Shown here: positions 37,454 to 47,029 of the stretch, in pieces | Numbering within the stretch: the first letter of the stretch is position 1 | Layout: the number at the start of each line of letters is the position of its first letter | Assembly (NCBI GenBank): GCA_937921825.1 | Contig: CAKZVK010000043.1 | Location: 1-64,000, forward strand | DNA from: an uncultured Saprospiraceae bacterium | Lineage (GTDB): Bacteria > Bacteroidota > Bacteroidia > Chitinophagales > Saprospiraceae | Reading direction: 5' to 3' | Length of the DNA stretch: 64,000 bases | Made by a program: the position numbers and the translations under genes | The notes under the pieces: model-generated | What the model saw: the letters and a program-made list of their open reading frames with translations, nothing else | What the model was told of the DNA's origin: nothing | Databases searched by the model: none

Positions 37454-40411
37454 TTAGAATGAAACATTTAAGCCTAATAAAATAGTCCTTGCAGACGGGT
37501 ATGGAATGTATTCTATACCTGAAGAAGGAACACCATTTCTCAAATTCACCGTATTAATCTCTGGATCGAATCCTGAATAATCTGTGATTATCAACAAGTT
37601 CTGTCCAGTTAATGATAAAGCAACATTTTCGAATTCACTAATAGAACCCAAATTGTAACTTAAAGTTGCATTTGCTAGCTTCCAAAAATCACCATCCTCT
37701 AAGAATCTTGTAGAAGAGGCGATTGGATTAGCTGTACTTTCTGTCACATCACCATCTAATAGATTGGCATCAATGTTTCTACTCCCTAAGTTTCCAATAG
37801 GAATAACAGACATCGCTGTGTTGTTAAATAGTTGGTGACCAAAAGCACCATTCCAGTTCATTCCGAAACCCAGTTTTCCTGCATCTACTCCTAAAGTTAT
37901 ACCCGCAATTACATCTGCGTTAGGATCACCAGCTTCTACTAGAGCACCATCATTAGCATAAACACTATTTCCGTTATCATCAAGACCTTGATAGTCTCTC
38001 ATGAAATAAGTATTTAGTGGCTTATCATTAACATGCTTCTGAATGAAAGCACCACTAGATCCTTGACCAAACAGGTTACCTGTAAGAATGTCTGGACCGG
38101 TATAGTTAGTTAACTTGTTGTTCAATAAAGCAAGATTAAAGCCTAAATTAAGTGAGAAGTTATCATTCTCAACCAAAAATGCATTCAATCCTAATTCTAC
38201 TCCAGAATTAATAAGTTCTGCATCAAGATTTTTCCATGCTCTAATAGGTGGACCTGGCTCTTGAAGACTTGCATCTATAAGTAGATTAGAAGTAGTTCTA
38301 CTGTAGTAGTCTAATGTACCTGATATCTTGTAATCAAATAAAGCGAAATCTAATCCCACGTTAATAGTAGAAGACTCTTCCCACTGTAGATCAGGGTTAG
38401 CTGCATTTAAGAAAGTCGTACCTGTATTATTATTCAACCCTACTCTCTGTAGTGCCGCACCAGCTGGGAATTCTTGGTTTCCGGTTATTCCCCATCCAGC
38501 TCTTACTTTTAGATCAGTAATAGCGTCTACATCTCCTAATACTCCACCTAAATTATAGGCAACTGCAAAAGATGGAAATATTCCATACTTATTATTTTCA
38601 CCAAACTTAGAAGAGCCATCTGCTCTTAGAGTAGCCGTTACATTTAAGTCATCACCTATACCTAGATTTACTCTACCAAAGTATGACTGTAATTCTGAAA
38701 TAGGCTCAGCAAAAGAATTAACTAATCTGTTGTCATTATTCGAATTTTGTAGATTGTAGACGATGTCTACATTATCCTCTACATCATCAAATCCAAATCC
38801 AGCTAAAGCGTAACCACTGAAATCAAACTTTTGGTATTCATAACCTACTACTGCATTTAGTGATAAGTTAGAATTTAGGTCTTCACTGAAATTTAAAGTG
38901 TGAGAATGAAGACTTGTCAAGAGAATGTTATTAGAGACACCTGCAAAACCTAGGCCTTCTATACCTTCTACATTGATATCTTTAGTTATTGTACCTCTAG
39001 TAGTACCTGTACCATAGTTTACACCATATCTATATCTGTAGGTTAGATTATCTGTAAAGTTTATGTAAGGAGAAATACTACCCAATATTGTAGTTGTATT
39101 TGCAACTTCATTGTGAGCACTCAAGAAGTGAATTGGGTTTATTGTTGTAGCCCCTACTCCTGTGTTGTTCAGACCAGTTGTGAACGCATCACCAGTCATT
39201 AATGGTATTGTTGGATTCCACTGTAAAGCTTGTCCCACTAGATTACCTCTAAATCCTGCATTAGTTGATATCGGCGCTATGTCTTCTGTAGTATGAGAAG
39301 AGACAACAAAGAAATCTACTCCTGCTCTATCATCAAGGAGATCGTACTGAGCATTCAAAGTACCAGAATATCTTTTGATACCTGATTCTTTAACTATACC
39401 TTGTACATCTTGATAACCCGCAGAAAATCTTACTCTAGAGTTCTCTGTACCCGTTCCTATAGAGAGATTATAGTTCTGAACAGAACCGCTTCTTGTGATT
39501 GCATCAAAAGCATCCACTGATTCTCCTCCATCTCCTGTTAGCCCATAACTATTGAGCGCAGATCTGTATTCATCACCTGTCAATACATCATATTTTTTAA
39601 GAATAGAACTTGTACCTAGACTGGTATTAAAGTTCACATCTAGCTTACCATCTTGCGCCTTCTTAGTTGTAATTAAGATTACACCATTAGAGGCTCTTGC
39701 ACCGTAGATAGCTGCAGAAGAAGCATCCTTTAGGACCTCGATAGAAGCTATATCAGACGGATTTAAGAAATTCAGAGGATTTGAATTTGCTATCTCTCCT
39801 AGGGCATCAGTCGATATCAAACCTGCCTTAGCAGTTCTTCCATCTAATGGAACACCATCGACTACATACAATGGATCTGCCCCAGAACGGATAGAGTTGT
39901 TACCTCTTACCTTTACTGTAGCCTGTCCACCAGGTTGTCCACTGTTGTTGACGACATTTACTCCTGGGACTCTTCCTTGGAGTAATTGATCAGGGGATAT
40001 CATCACCCCTTTGTTAAAGTCATCTTCCTTGAGTGAAGCTACAGATCCTGTAAGGTCTCTTTTTCTTACAGTTCCGTACCCTACCACAACAACCTCATCT
40101 AAGAGACTGCCTTGGTTCAAAGATACATTATAAAAGTTCTGACCATCTAGAGTGATAGTTTGGTCAGCATAACCAGCATAGGATACAACCAATTGGCTAG
40201 ATCCAGAAGGCACACTAATACTGAAGCTACCATCTATATCTGTAATAGTACCTACTGAAGTACCGTCTACAAGGACATTAGCTCCGATTAATGCTTCATT
40301 TGTGTCACCATCTGTGATTACCCCTTTTATCATTTGCTGAGCATAGGATGCTGAGCCTGCAAAAAGGAATAGTCCACATAATAACAAACACCTGAATGTG
40401 AGTTTTTTCAT
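37454..40411 (-). CDS. susC: SusC/RagA-family TonB-dependent outer-membrane transporter
   Basis: About 985 residues from the ATG at 40411 (signal KKLTFRCLLLCGLFLFAGSA then SYAQQ). Domains in order: a CarboxypepD_reg-like beta domain (about 25-100, GVITDGDTNEALIGANVLVDG), a TonB box (DEVVVVGYGTVRKRDLTGSV), a plug domain (about 115-240, with VKVRGNNSIRSGADPLYVVDGVPLDG and IEVLKDASSAAIYGARASNG), and a 22-strand barrel to a terminal aromatic (LLGLNVSF). It transports the bound sugar across the outer membrane using TonB energy. It is the first gene of the minus-strand run and diverges from the LacI-type regulator, with candidate operators in the 246-base gap. Confidence 0.95.
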   Translation of the reverse strand: MKKLTFRCLLLCGLFLFAGSASYAQQMIKGVITDGDTNEALIGANVLVDGTSVGTITDIDGSFSISVPSGSSQLVVSYAGYADQTITLDGQNFYNVSLNQGSLLDEVVVVGYGTVRKRDLTGSVASLKEDDFNKGVMISPDQLLQGRVPGVNVVNNSGQPGGQATVKVRGNNSIRSGADPLYVVDGVPLDGRTAKAGLISTDALGEIANSNPLNFLNPSDIASIEVLKDASSAAIYGARASNGVILITTKKAQDGKLDVNFNTSLGTSSILKKYDVLTGDEYRSALNSYGLTGDGGESVDAFDAITRSGSVQNYNLSIGTGTENSRVRFSAGYQDVQGIVKESGIKRYSGTLNAQYDLLDDRAGVDFFVVSSHTTEDIAPISTNAGFRGNLVGQALQWNPTIPLMTGDAFTTGLNNTGVGATTINPIHFLSAHNEVANTTTILGSISPYINFTDNLTYRYRYGVNYGTGTTRGTITKDINVEGIEGLGFAGVSNNILLTSLHSHTLNFSEDLNSNLSLNAVVGYEYQKFDFSGYALAGFGFDDVEDNVDIVYNLQNSNNDNRLVNSFAEPISELQSYFGRVNLGIGDDLNVTATLRADGSSKFGENNKYGIFPSFAVAYNLGGVLGDVDAITDLKVRAGWGITGNQEFPAGAALQRVGLNNNTGTTFLNAANPDLQWEESSTINVGLDFALFDYKISGTLDYYSRTTSNLLIDASLQEPGPPIRAWKNLDAELINSGVELGLNAFLVENDNFSLNLGFNLALLNNKLTNYTGPDILTGNLFGQGSSGAFIQKHVNDKPLNTYFMRDYQGLDDNGNSVYANDGALVEAGDPNADVIAGITLGVDAGKLGFGMNWNGAFGHQLFNNTAMSVIPIGNLGSRNIDANLLDGDVTESTANPIASSTRFLEDGDFWKLANATLSYNLGSISEFENVALSLTGQNLLIITDYSGFDPEINTVNLRNGVPSSGIEYIPYPSARTILLGLNVSF

Positions 40412-40507
40412 ATGAAAAGTTCGATTTAGTTTATAATAGTTTTTTCCCAATAGTCTCCGAGAAGCATATTGGACGGAGTGAAATTACAAATCCAATGGGA
40501 AATAGTC

Positions 40508-40522
40508 TTAACATTTGGTTAA
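40508..40522. promoter_or_regulatory. Candidate operator, TTAAC-5-GTTAA
   Basis: A perfect inverted repeat of 5-bp arms around ATTTG in the gap between the divergent susC and LacI-type genes. It is 19 bases from the CGTAA/TTACG palindrome. It could be a second operator half-site set or part of the susC promoter region. Confidence 0.35.
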
Positions 40523-40540
40523 TATATGTTGTAAAAAAAC

Positions 40541-40554
40541 CGTAAACGATTACG
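40541..40554. promoter_or_regulatory. Candidate LacI-family operator
   Basis: CGTAAACGATTACG is a palindrome (CGTAA/TTACG) with a CG step at the centre, close to the GTAAACGTTTAC type of sites bound by LacI/GalR-family proteins. It lies 104 bases before the regulator ATG and 130 bases before the susC ATG. The regulator could therefore control both directions from here. Confidence 0.5.
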
Positions 40555-40611
40555 AAAAGCAGCTTTTTCAATATTTACTTGCCTGACTACCAATGAATTC
40601 CAAAGAAAATA

Positions 40612-40641
40612 TTGAAACAAGGAAAATTTCCGTTATTTTTC
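40612..40641 (+). promoter_or_regulatory. Candidate promoter of the LacI-type regulator
   Basis: TTG at 40612-40614, a 19-base spacer and TATTTTTC at 40634-40641 resemble the Bacteroidota TTG-19-TAnnTTTG promoter with one mismatch in the -7 box. The regulator ATG is 17 bases further on. Confidence 0.45.
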
Positions 40642-40657
40642 GCAAAAGACACGAATT

Positions 40658-41707
40658 ATGCCCAAAAGAGTCGGTCTAAGAGATATCGCAGAGGCGCTTA
40701 ATGTATCTATTACAACTGTATCTAGAGCCCTAAATGATAAGTTCGACATTAATCCAGAGACGAAAAAAGTCATATTAGAGAAAGCAGAAGAACTCAATTA
40801 TAGACCTAATGCTTTTGCCGTCTCTTTGCGAAAGAATGAATACAATACGATTGGTGTTATTCTACCAACTATAGACCACTACTTCTTTTCTACAGTACTG
40901 AAAGGTATTATGAACAAGGCTCATAATTCCAACTACCTCGTTCTGATTGGAGAATCTGGACACCAGACAGATAAAGAGCAGCAGATCATGGATCAGTTTA
41001 TTAATCACTGTGTGACAGGTGTTATAATATCCACCACCGTAGGAAGTGAGGTGAAAGATACCTTAGAACCTCTAAGACGAAGGCGTATTCCCTTTATTCA
41101 AGTAGATAGACCAGCTGGTGACAAAGATGATCCCTACGTGAGATATGATGACGAAAAAGGTGCCTTTCTGGCTACCGAGCATTTAATCGATCGTGGATTT
41201 AAAAAAATAGCACTAATCAAAGGTCCAGATATTTGCAATATTTCCAATGCAAGATTGTCAGGATACCAATTAGCAATGGAGAAATACAATCTACCCTTTG
41301 ATCCTCGGTTCGTGAAAAGTGGCAACAATATTGACTTTGCTGAAAATGGATACCATCTAGCGAGACAGGTGCTACTGGCAAAAAACAGACCTGATGCAAT
41401 TTTTACCATTACCGATGAATTGGCAACAGGTGTCTACAGAGCAGCCAAAGAACTAAACCTCAGAATTCCTGATGATCTTGGCATAGTAGGCTATAGTAAT
41501 TCTAAGATATCTACTCATCTTTCGCCTCCACTGACTACAGTAGAACAACCAGGAGAAGAAATGGGAGAACAGGCCTTTGACTTTCTTCAGCAGAGTATTA
41601 TTGGCAATGCTTCTGATCTATCTAAGACCTTTGACGCTAGATTAATTATAAGAGATTCAAGCTTAAAATCAATCCAAATACTAAACTCAATCGCCACCAA
41701 TGGATAA
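40658..41707 (+). CDS. LacI/GalR-family transcriptional regulator
   Basis: A 349-residue DNA-binding protein. The N-terminal helix-turn-helix (about residues 5-25, LRDIAEALNVSITTVSRALN) and hinge helix (LNYRPNAFAVSLR) are followed by a periplasmic-binding-protein-like sensor domain (about 60-335). It sits divergently from susC and directly before the ROK kinase, whose start it overlaps by 8 bases. It most likely senses a sugar or sugar phosphate produced by this locus and represses or activates susC and its followers. Bacteroidota sugar loci often use SusR, hybrid two-component or ECF regulators instead, so a LacI type is worth noting. Confidence 0.93.
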   Translation: MPKRVGLRDIAEALNVSITTVSRALNDKFDINPETKKVILEKAEELNYRPNAFAVSLRKNEYNTIGVILPTIDHYFFSTVLKGIMNKAHNSNYLVLIGESGHQTDKEQQIMDQFINHCVTGVIISTTVGSEVKDTLEPLRRRRIPFIQVDRPAGDKDDPYVRYDDEKGAFLATEHLIDRGFKKIALIKGPDICNISNARLSGYQLAMEKYNLPFDPRFVKSGNNIDFAENGYHLARQVLLAKNRPDAIFTITDELATGVYRAAKELNLRIPDDLGIVGYSNSKISTHLSPPLTTVEQPGEEMGEQAFDFLQQSIIGNASDLSKTFDARLIIRDSSLKSIQILNSIATNG

Positions 41708-42599
41708 ATATAAATGGGGGATAGACTTAGGCGGTACTAAAATAGAAGCCGCTATTCTAGATACCTCACAAGACAATAAAATAATAGAAAGACAAAGAGT
41801 CCCTACCCTTGCTGACCAAGGTTATGAGACGGTGCTGAACCAAGTGTCCACATTGATGACCACCATGGAAAACAAATCTGGACTCAAGCCTCAAGCCCTA
41901 GGCATAGGAACACCAGGCAGGTTAGATCGCGAGAGTGGAACCATTAAGAACTCAAATTCGGTATGCCTTAATGGAAAACCATTTCTTAAAGACTTAGAAG
42001 CTCGCCTAAACATCCCCATCAAAATAGAAAATGACGCCAATTGCTTTGCCCTTAGTGAAGCGACACATATACGAAGCAGTAGCACTTCAGTTGCACAAGT
42101 TATTATCGGCATCATAATAGGCACTGGTGTAGGAGGAGGAATCATCATAGACGGCAAAGTACTTTCTGGCCTGCATGGTATAGGAGGAGAATGGGGACAC
42201 AATTTTCTAGATGCGTCAGGAGGGGAATGCTATTGTGGAAAAATCGGCTGTGTAGAAAAAGTAATTGCAGGTCCAGCTCTTGAGCATTACTATAAAAAAC
42301 TATCTGGCACTAAGCTCAGCCTCAAAGAAATCAATGACCGTGCTCTAGAAAATGAATTACATGCCGTGGCTACTCTAGATAGATTACACAAGTACTTTGG
42401 AAAGGGCATTTCTGTTCTTCTCAATATTATAGACCCTGATGTTGTGGTGATAGGAGGAGGTGTTGGAAACATAGACAGCTTATACACGAAAGGTGTAGAA
42501 TGCATTGGAGAACATCATTTCAACAACAAGCTGAAAACCAAATTTATGAAACCAAAATTTGGCGATAGCTCTGGAGTTATCGGCGCCGCATTATTATAA
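41700..42599 (+). CDS. ROK-family sugar kinase
   Basis: A 299-residue cytoplasmic kinase. The phosphate-binding motif is DLGGTK (Asp9-Lys14). The sugar-binding loop is HGIGGEWGH, with the ROK Glu and His near residues 162-165. The zinc-binding motif C-x-C-x4-C uses Cys177, Cys179 and Cys184 (CYCGKIGC). ROK kinases phosphorylate glucose, fructose, mannose or amino sugars. With GH32, GH37 and GH13 nearby, glucose or fructose is the natural guess. It overlaps the regulator gene, so regulator and kinase are co-expressed. Confidence 0.9.
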   Translation: MDKYKWGIDLGGTKIEAAILDTSQDNKIIERQRVPTLADQGYETVLNQVSTLMTTMENKSGLKPQALGIGTPGRLDRESGTIKNSNSVCLNGKPFLKDLEARLNIPIKIENDANCFALSEATHIRSSSTSVAQVIIGIIIGTGVGGGIIIDGKVLSGLHGIGGEWGHNFLDASGGECYCGKIGCVEKVIAGPALEHYYKKLSGTKLSLKEINDRALENELHAVATLDRLHKYFGKGISVLLNIIDPDVVVIGGGVGNIDSLYTKGVECIGEHHFNNKLKTKFMKPKFGDSSGVIGAALL

Positions 42600-42611
42600 A
42601 CTTTTAGCATC

Positions 42612-43337
42612 ATGAAATATCTACTTTACTGCACCCTATTCATAACTACATTCAATGTAGCTGGACAAATCACAGAACCAAAGGCCTCAGAAGTATGGGA
42701 ACCTGAACCTAGAGCCATCAAGTATTCTGACAATGGTATACCTAGCGATGCCATAGTATTATTTGATGGTAAGACTCTGGACAGCTGGGAATCCACCAGT
42801 GATGGAGGGCCTGCACAATGGACAATAGATAACAATTGCGCTACTGTCGTCAAGGGAACGGGAAATATCCAGACCAAGGAAACCTTCGGTAGCTGTCAGC
42901 TACACTTAGAGTGGAGATCTCCAAGCGTGATAGAAGGAGAAGGTCAGGGTCGTGGTAATTCAGGCGTCTTTTTCCAAAAGAGATACGAAGTCCAAGTCTT
43001 AGACAGCTACCAAAACAGAACCTATTCTAATGGGCAAGCTGGATCTATCTATAAACAGCACATACCTCTCGTTAATGCCACCAAAAGTCCTGGCGAATGG
43101 CAGACTTATGATATCATTTTTGAGGCACCAGAATTCAATGAAGATGGAATAAAGATTAGGTCTGGTTATCTAACTGTGCTACATAATGGTGTTCTAATTC
43201 AGAACCATGCCGAGATAAAAGGGACAACAGAATATATAGGCTTTCCTAAGAATCTTGCTCATGGAGAAGATAAGATCATGCTACAAGATCACAGCAATCC
43301 GGTTAGCTACAGAAACATTTGGATAAGAAAACTATAG
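42612..43337 (+). CDS. DUF1080 protein, 3-keto-glycoside hydrolase-like
   Basis: A 241-residue exported protein (signal MKYLLYCTLFITTFNVAGQ). The whole mature part is a DUF1080 concanavalin-like fold: IVLFDGKTLDSWES, QLHLEWRSP, GNSGVFFQKRYEVQVLDSY, GEWQTYDIIFEAPEF, and IMLQDHSNPVSYRNIWIR at the end. Some family members in gut Bacteroides hydrolyse 3-keto-disaccharides. It follows the ROK kinase by 12 bases. Together with the GMC oxidoreductase and its small subunit at 46-49 kb it could make up an oxidise-then-cleave route for glycosides in the periplasm. Confidence 0.88.
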   Translation: MKYLLYCTLFITTFNVAGQITEPKASEVWEPEPRAIKYSDNGIPSDAIVLFDGKTLDSWESTSDGGPAQWTIDNNCATVVKGTGNIQTKETFGSCQLHLEWRSPSVIEGEGQGRGNSGVFFQKRYEVQVLDSYQNRTYSNGQAGSIYKQHIPLVNATKSPGEWQTYDIIFEAPEFNEDGIKIRSGYLTVLHNGVLIQNHAEIKGTTEYIGFPKNLAHGEDKIMLQDHSNPVSYRNIWIRKL

Positions 43338-43347
43338 AATCCTAGTC

Positions 43348-44940
43348 CTACTGTCTCCATATATCATCTAGTGGATAGACGGTGTAACTAGACGACTGCA
43401 TTTCACCTCCCTGTGCAATTAGGCTGACACTGTCAAACTTTTTAGAAGGAAACAAAATACTCGTGAAACTCACGGCACCATTATCAATGAATATTTCAGA
43501 AGATGCCGCGTCCATATATAGACGGACTGTCATTGATTCTTTATCAAAATTAATAGGTGCAGAATGAATGCCTGCGACAAATTCAGCAGAGAAGTTGCCC
43601 GGCGTAGAATGTGTCCTATCTACGAACATTTTTCCTTTCTCTTTACTGAAGGATATTTGAAAATATTCTCCCACGTCATTATGAAATTTCATTCCAAAAG
43701 ACTCAGCTGTTGTTTTCTTTAAATCTACTGTAAACTCAAATTCTGATTGAGAAACATCGTAGGCGCCTTCCAGCAACTTTTCATCCGAGATAGTGACCGC
43801 CTTACCTCTTGTAGGCTCTCCTCTTAAGGCCTTTAGCTCCTGAACAGGTACACTGTGTATCTGGTATTCATTATTTAGATTGAGCAAGTTCAATTCCCTT
43901 GGTAGCGTCATGGCACTACGCCACTTTTCAGTAGGGACTATCTGGGCATACTGCCAGTTAGACATCCAACCAAGGCCCAGAATACGGCCATCCGCTTTAG
44001 GTATATTATTCCAGGTTACAAAGGCATAGTTATCCGTCCCCCAATCTAACCACTTTTGATCTTTAATATCACACTTGAAGGCCTTGCCATCAAAATCTCC
44101 AACGAAATATGAAGTACCCGTTCCACCATTAGGTGCTTCTTTCTGAATGCTCACAATGAGCACCCACTTAGTCTCGTCTGTGCCCTCTACTTTCATAGGA
44201 AATAGGTCGGGGCACTCCCATAAGCGATTATCACCTTCTATAGCAAAATCAGAAATAAATTTCCAATCTATAAGATTAGGCGAGGCATAAAACTTTACTC
44301 TATCATAGGCAGCAAGGACTAAAATCCAACTTTTTGTGTCTTCATGCCACACGACCTTTGGATCTCTGAAGTCTTTGATTTTTTCAGTATTAGGGATAAC
44401 TGGATTGCCATCGTATTTTATCCATTCCGATCCACCATCGATACTGTAAGCAATACTTTGTTTCTGGAAGTCATTGCTTTTAGCTTTTTCTCCTACAAAA
44501 TCATGATGTGTAAATGTGGCAATGATCGGTGGGTTATTCGCAGTACCCAATTTTGAAGTATTCTTATTATCTACGACGGCTCCACCAGAAAAGATACAAC
44601 CAATAGAGTCTGGATATAAGCCTATAGGTAGATGCTCCCAATGCACCATATCTTTTGATTGCGCATGTCCCCAGTGCATGGGTCCCCAAACTGTACTGTC
44701 AGGATAGTATTGATAGAATAAATGATACTTACCCTGATAGTAGAACATCCCATTAGGATCATTCATCCAGTTGGCCTCAGGCGTGAAGTGGAACTGAGGG
44801 CGATGCTTTTCTTTGTAGTAATCTGAATCTACAAGATTAGTTACTACTTCTTGTTTTGCACTTTCGCTACATCCAATAGCAAAAGACAACATAAGAACTA
44901 GTGAAAATACTCCTAAGTTTTTACAGCTCATACTCCACAT
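43348..44940 (-). CDS. GH32 beta-fructosidase lipoprotein
   Basis: A 530-residue lipoprotein (lipobox IGC, Cys24) of glycoside hydrolase family 32. The three acidic residues are present: nucleophile Asp61 (WMNDPNG), transition-state stabiliser Asp193 (FRDP) and general acid Glu242 (WECPD). A five-bladed propeller is followed by a beta-sandwich (about 370-525) ending YPLDDIWRQ. It should release fructose from sucrose, levan or inulin-type chains at the outer membrane or in the periplasm. It is convergent with the DUF1080 gene and lies 7 bases after the MFS sugar porter on the same strand, so fructose or sucrose import is the likely partner function. Confidence 0.93.
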   Translation of the reverse strand: MWSMSCKNLGVFSLVLMLSFAIGCSESAKQEVVTNLVDSDYYKEKHRPQFHFTPEANWMNDPNGMFYYQGKYHLFYQYYPDSTVWGPMHWGHAQSKDMVHWEHLPIGLYPDSIGCIFSGGAVVDNKNTSKLGTANNPPIIATFTHHDFVGEKAKSNDFQKQSIAYSIDGGSEWIKYDGNPVIPNTEKIKDFRDPKVVWHEDTKSWILVLAAYDRVKFYASPNLIDWKFISDFAIEGDNRLWECPDLFPMKVEGTDETKWVLIVSIQKEAPNGGTGTSYFVGDFDGKAFKCDIKDQKWLDWGTDNYAFVTWNNIPKADGRILGLGWMSNWQYAQIVPTEKWRSAMTLPRELNLLNLNNEYQIHSVPVQELKALRGEPTRGKAVTISDEKLLEGAYDVSQSEFEFTVDLKKTTAESFGMKFHNDVGEYFQISFSKEKGKMFVDRTHSTPGNFSAEFVAGIHSAPINFDKESMTVRLYMDAASSEIFIDNGAVSFTSILFPSKKFDSVSLIAQGGEMQSSSYTVYPLDDIWRQ

Positions 44941-44947
44941 AATACCT

Positions 44948-46279
44948 CTATTTAGTTAGCAGTTCCATTTCTATTTCTTCTAAGTTTTTGCCCTTAGTTT
45001 CTGGCATCTTCAATCTCACCCATAGTAACTGCAGCAACATCATCACTGCAAAAAACAGGAAGATCGTCACTGGGGTAAACGCAGATAGTACAGCAGGTGT
45101 TATCATAGTAATCAGTGCAGCAAAAACCCAATGGGTTCCACTGCCCAAAGACATTCCATTAGCTCGTACCGAATTGGGGAATATTTCAGAAATAAAAACC
45201 CAAATTACTGCACCCTGACCGATGGCATGAGCACCTACAAAAGCACTGATAAAGAATACAACTATCCACCCTTGGGCACCTATGTAGAAAGACCATGCTA
45301 CACCTAGCAAGGTTATGATGTAGCCAAAAGAACCTATAGTCATTAATTGCTTGCGACCCATTCTATCTATTAAATACATTCCCAGTAGAGTAAAGACAAG
45401 ATTGACAACCCCTATGGGCACAGAGGCTATCAAGGTATTACTCTGATCTATTCCTGCCGCCTCAAATATTCTTGGCGCATAATAGAGTATAAAGTTTATA
45501 CCAGAGACCTGATTGAAGAAAGCCAAAAGAAAGGCCAACATGATAGGCTTACTATACTTACCTGAGAAGAAATTACTTTTTGTTTTCAGTACTGAGTTTT
45601 TGATTGCGGCTATTCTTTCATCTACGTTTCCTAGCGGATCTAATTCTTGGAGCAGTTGTTTTGCTTTTGGCTCATCATTGCCTTTGAGCAACAACCATCT
45701 CGGGCTATTAGGAATTCCGAGTATCATGACACAATAGATGAGTGCAGGAATAGCTTCTACGCCGAGCATCCATCGCCACGCATTTACCTCTATCAAACTT
45801 CCCAGAAGATAATTAGAAAAGAAGGCAATCAAGATTCCGAAGACAATATTGAATTGATAAGTCGCAACGAGTCTCCCTCTCTTACTAGCTGGTGCAATTT
45901 CTGAAATGTAAATCGGTGCAGCAACAGAAGAGGCCCCTACTCCTACTCCTCCTATGAATCGAAAAAAGGAAAACACATAAGGATTGGTTGCTAAACTAGA
46001 CCCTAATGCAGAGGCCAAGTAAAGGACACCTATCCAGAACAAGGTCTTCTTACGTCCAAATTTATCGCAAGGTATGCCGCCTAATAATGCTCCTAGGACA
46101 GTACCCCATAGTGCCATAGACATAATAAATACCCCATGAAACCAATCGCCAGTGTTCCATAGTTTCTGAATAGGAAGGTCCGCACCTGATATTACTATGG
46201 TGTCAAAACCAAATAAAAATCCTGCTAGTGCAACCGTGATTACGGAATACTTAATTCCTTTATTATTCACTGAATTCAT
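44948..46279 (-). CDS. MFS sugar porter
   Basis: A 443-residue inner-membrane carrier of the sugar porter family. It shows twelve helices, GGIPCDKFGRKK after helix 2, the PIYISEIAPASKRGRLV motif at about 125-141, the helix-7 QVSGINFILYYAP motif at about 258-270, LIDRMGRKQL, and PETKGKNLEEIE at the C-terminus. These proteins move glucose, fructose, xylose or arabinose with protons. Its neighbour GH32 suggests fructose or glucose. It is 97 bases from the gluconate-dehydrogenase-like gene upstream. Confidence 0.93.
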   Translation of the reverse strand: MNSVNNKGIKYSVITVALAGFLFGFDTIVISGADLPIQKLWNTGDWFHGVFIMSMALWGTVLGALLGGIPCDKFGRKKTLFWIGVLYLASALGSSLATNPYVFSFFRFIGGVGVGASSVAAPIYISEIAPASKRGRLVATYQFNIVFGILIAFFSNYLLGSLIEVNAWRWMLGVEAIPALIYCVMILGIPNSPRWLLLKGNDEPKAKQLLQELDPLGNVDERIAAIKNSVLKTKSNFFSGKYSKPIMLAFLLAFFNQVSGINFILYYAPRIFEAAGIDQSNTLIASVPIGVVNLVFTLLGMYLIDRMGRKQLMTIGSFGYIITLLGVAWSFYIGAQGWIVVFFISAFVGAHAIGQGAVIWVFISEIFPNSVRANGMSLGSGTHWVFAALITMITPAVLSAFTPVTIFLFFAVMMLLQLLWVRLKMPETKGKNLEEIEMELLTK

Positions 46280-46376
46280 TTTAGAGATATCTGACCTAAG
46301 CTATGTCTCAAATTTAGAGTTTGTATTCTGGTACAGATCCATCAGACCATAGCCCAATAACATTCGGATAAGAAAT

Positions 46377-47006
46377 TTATAGAGACCAACTATTACCTAC
46401 CTCACTAAGGGGATGGCAGCCTATGAAAGCACCAGGAATTGGATCATAGCTGAGATGCTCTGTTGCAATCGTCTCATTACTAAAATAGGCGCTAATTCCT
46501 TGACTACGAATTGTACTCAGAAAATGGCCAAAGTAATAACTAGACTTTTCATTTTCCTCTAGAGCCTCCTCTTTTTTACCCATCAAGGTTTGGAGTTCTT
46601 TTAGCTCTTTAGTGTCTTTACCAGACATGTAAGTTTCCATAAATGCATTGACTCCAGATTCATTATCCTCTTGCTTGGATAGTCTAGATACTAATCCAGA
46701 TACTCCTATCTTGAAGTCATTCTGCTCTTTCTCTTTAAACAGTTTGTTCACTACATTATCTATAACCTGGATAATATTAAGCTCCTTAGCTCCTGGAGAA
46801 CTTTCTGTGGTAGGTAAGAAAGCATCTAGCACTTTTTCCAGTGCCGTAGCTTCCTTGACAGACATAAATGAAGGGGTCCAGGCTCCTGCAACTTCAGTTA
46901 TCGTGCCCTCCTGCTTACAACTGCTTATGAAGGCTGCAAAACCAGCTCCTGTCATGGTATACCCTGCACCTAATGACAAAGTTTTAATTGCTCTTCTTCT
47001 TTTCAT
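46377..47006 (-). CDS. Gluconate 2-dehydrogenase subunit 3-like protein
   Basis: A 209-residue protein with a Tat-like N-terminus (MKRRRAIKTLSLGAG), a hydrophobic stretch and a Cys in ISSCK that may be lipidated. The mature part matches subunit 3 of the gluconate dehydrogenase family (LEKVLDAFLPTTESSPGAKELNI and FGHFLSTIRSQGISAYF, ending with PIPGAFIGCHPL). In characterised complexes this small subunit carries the Tat signal and escorts the flavin subunit, which has no signal of its own, across the membrane. The GMC subunit lies 23 bases upstream. Confidence 0.85.
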   Translation of the reverse strand: MKRRRAIKTLSLGAGYTMTGAGFAAFISSCKQEGTITEVAGAWTPSFMSVKEATALEKVLDAFLPTTESSPGAKELNIIQVIDNVVNKLFKEKEQNDFKIGVSGLVSRLSKQEDNESGVNAFMETYMSGKDTKELKELQTLMGKKEEALEENEKSSYYFGHFLSTIRSQGISAYFSNETIATEHLSYDPIPGAFIGCHPLSEVGNSWSL

Positions 47007-47029
47007 CTTATGATCTTTATTATGAGTTA

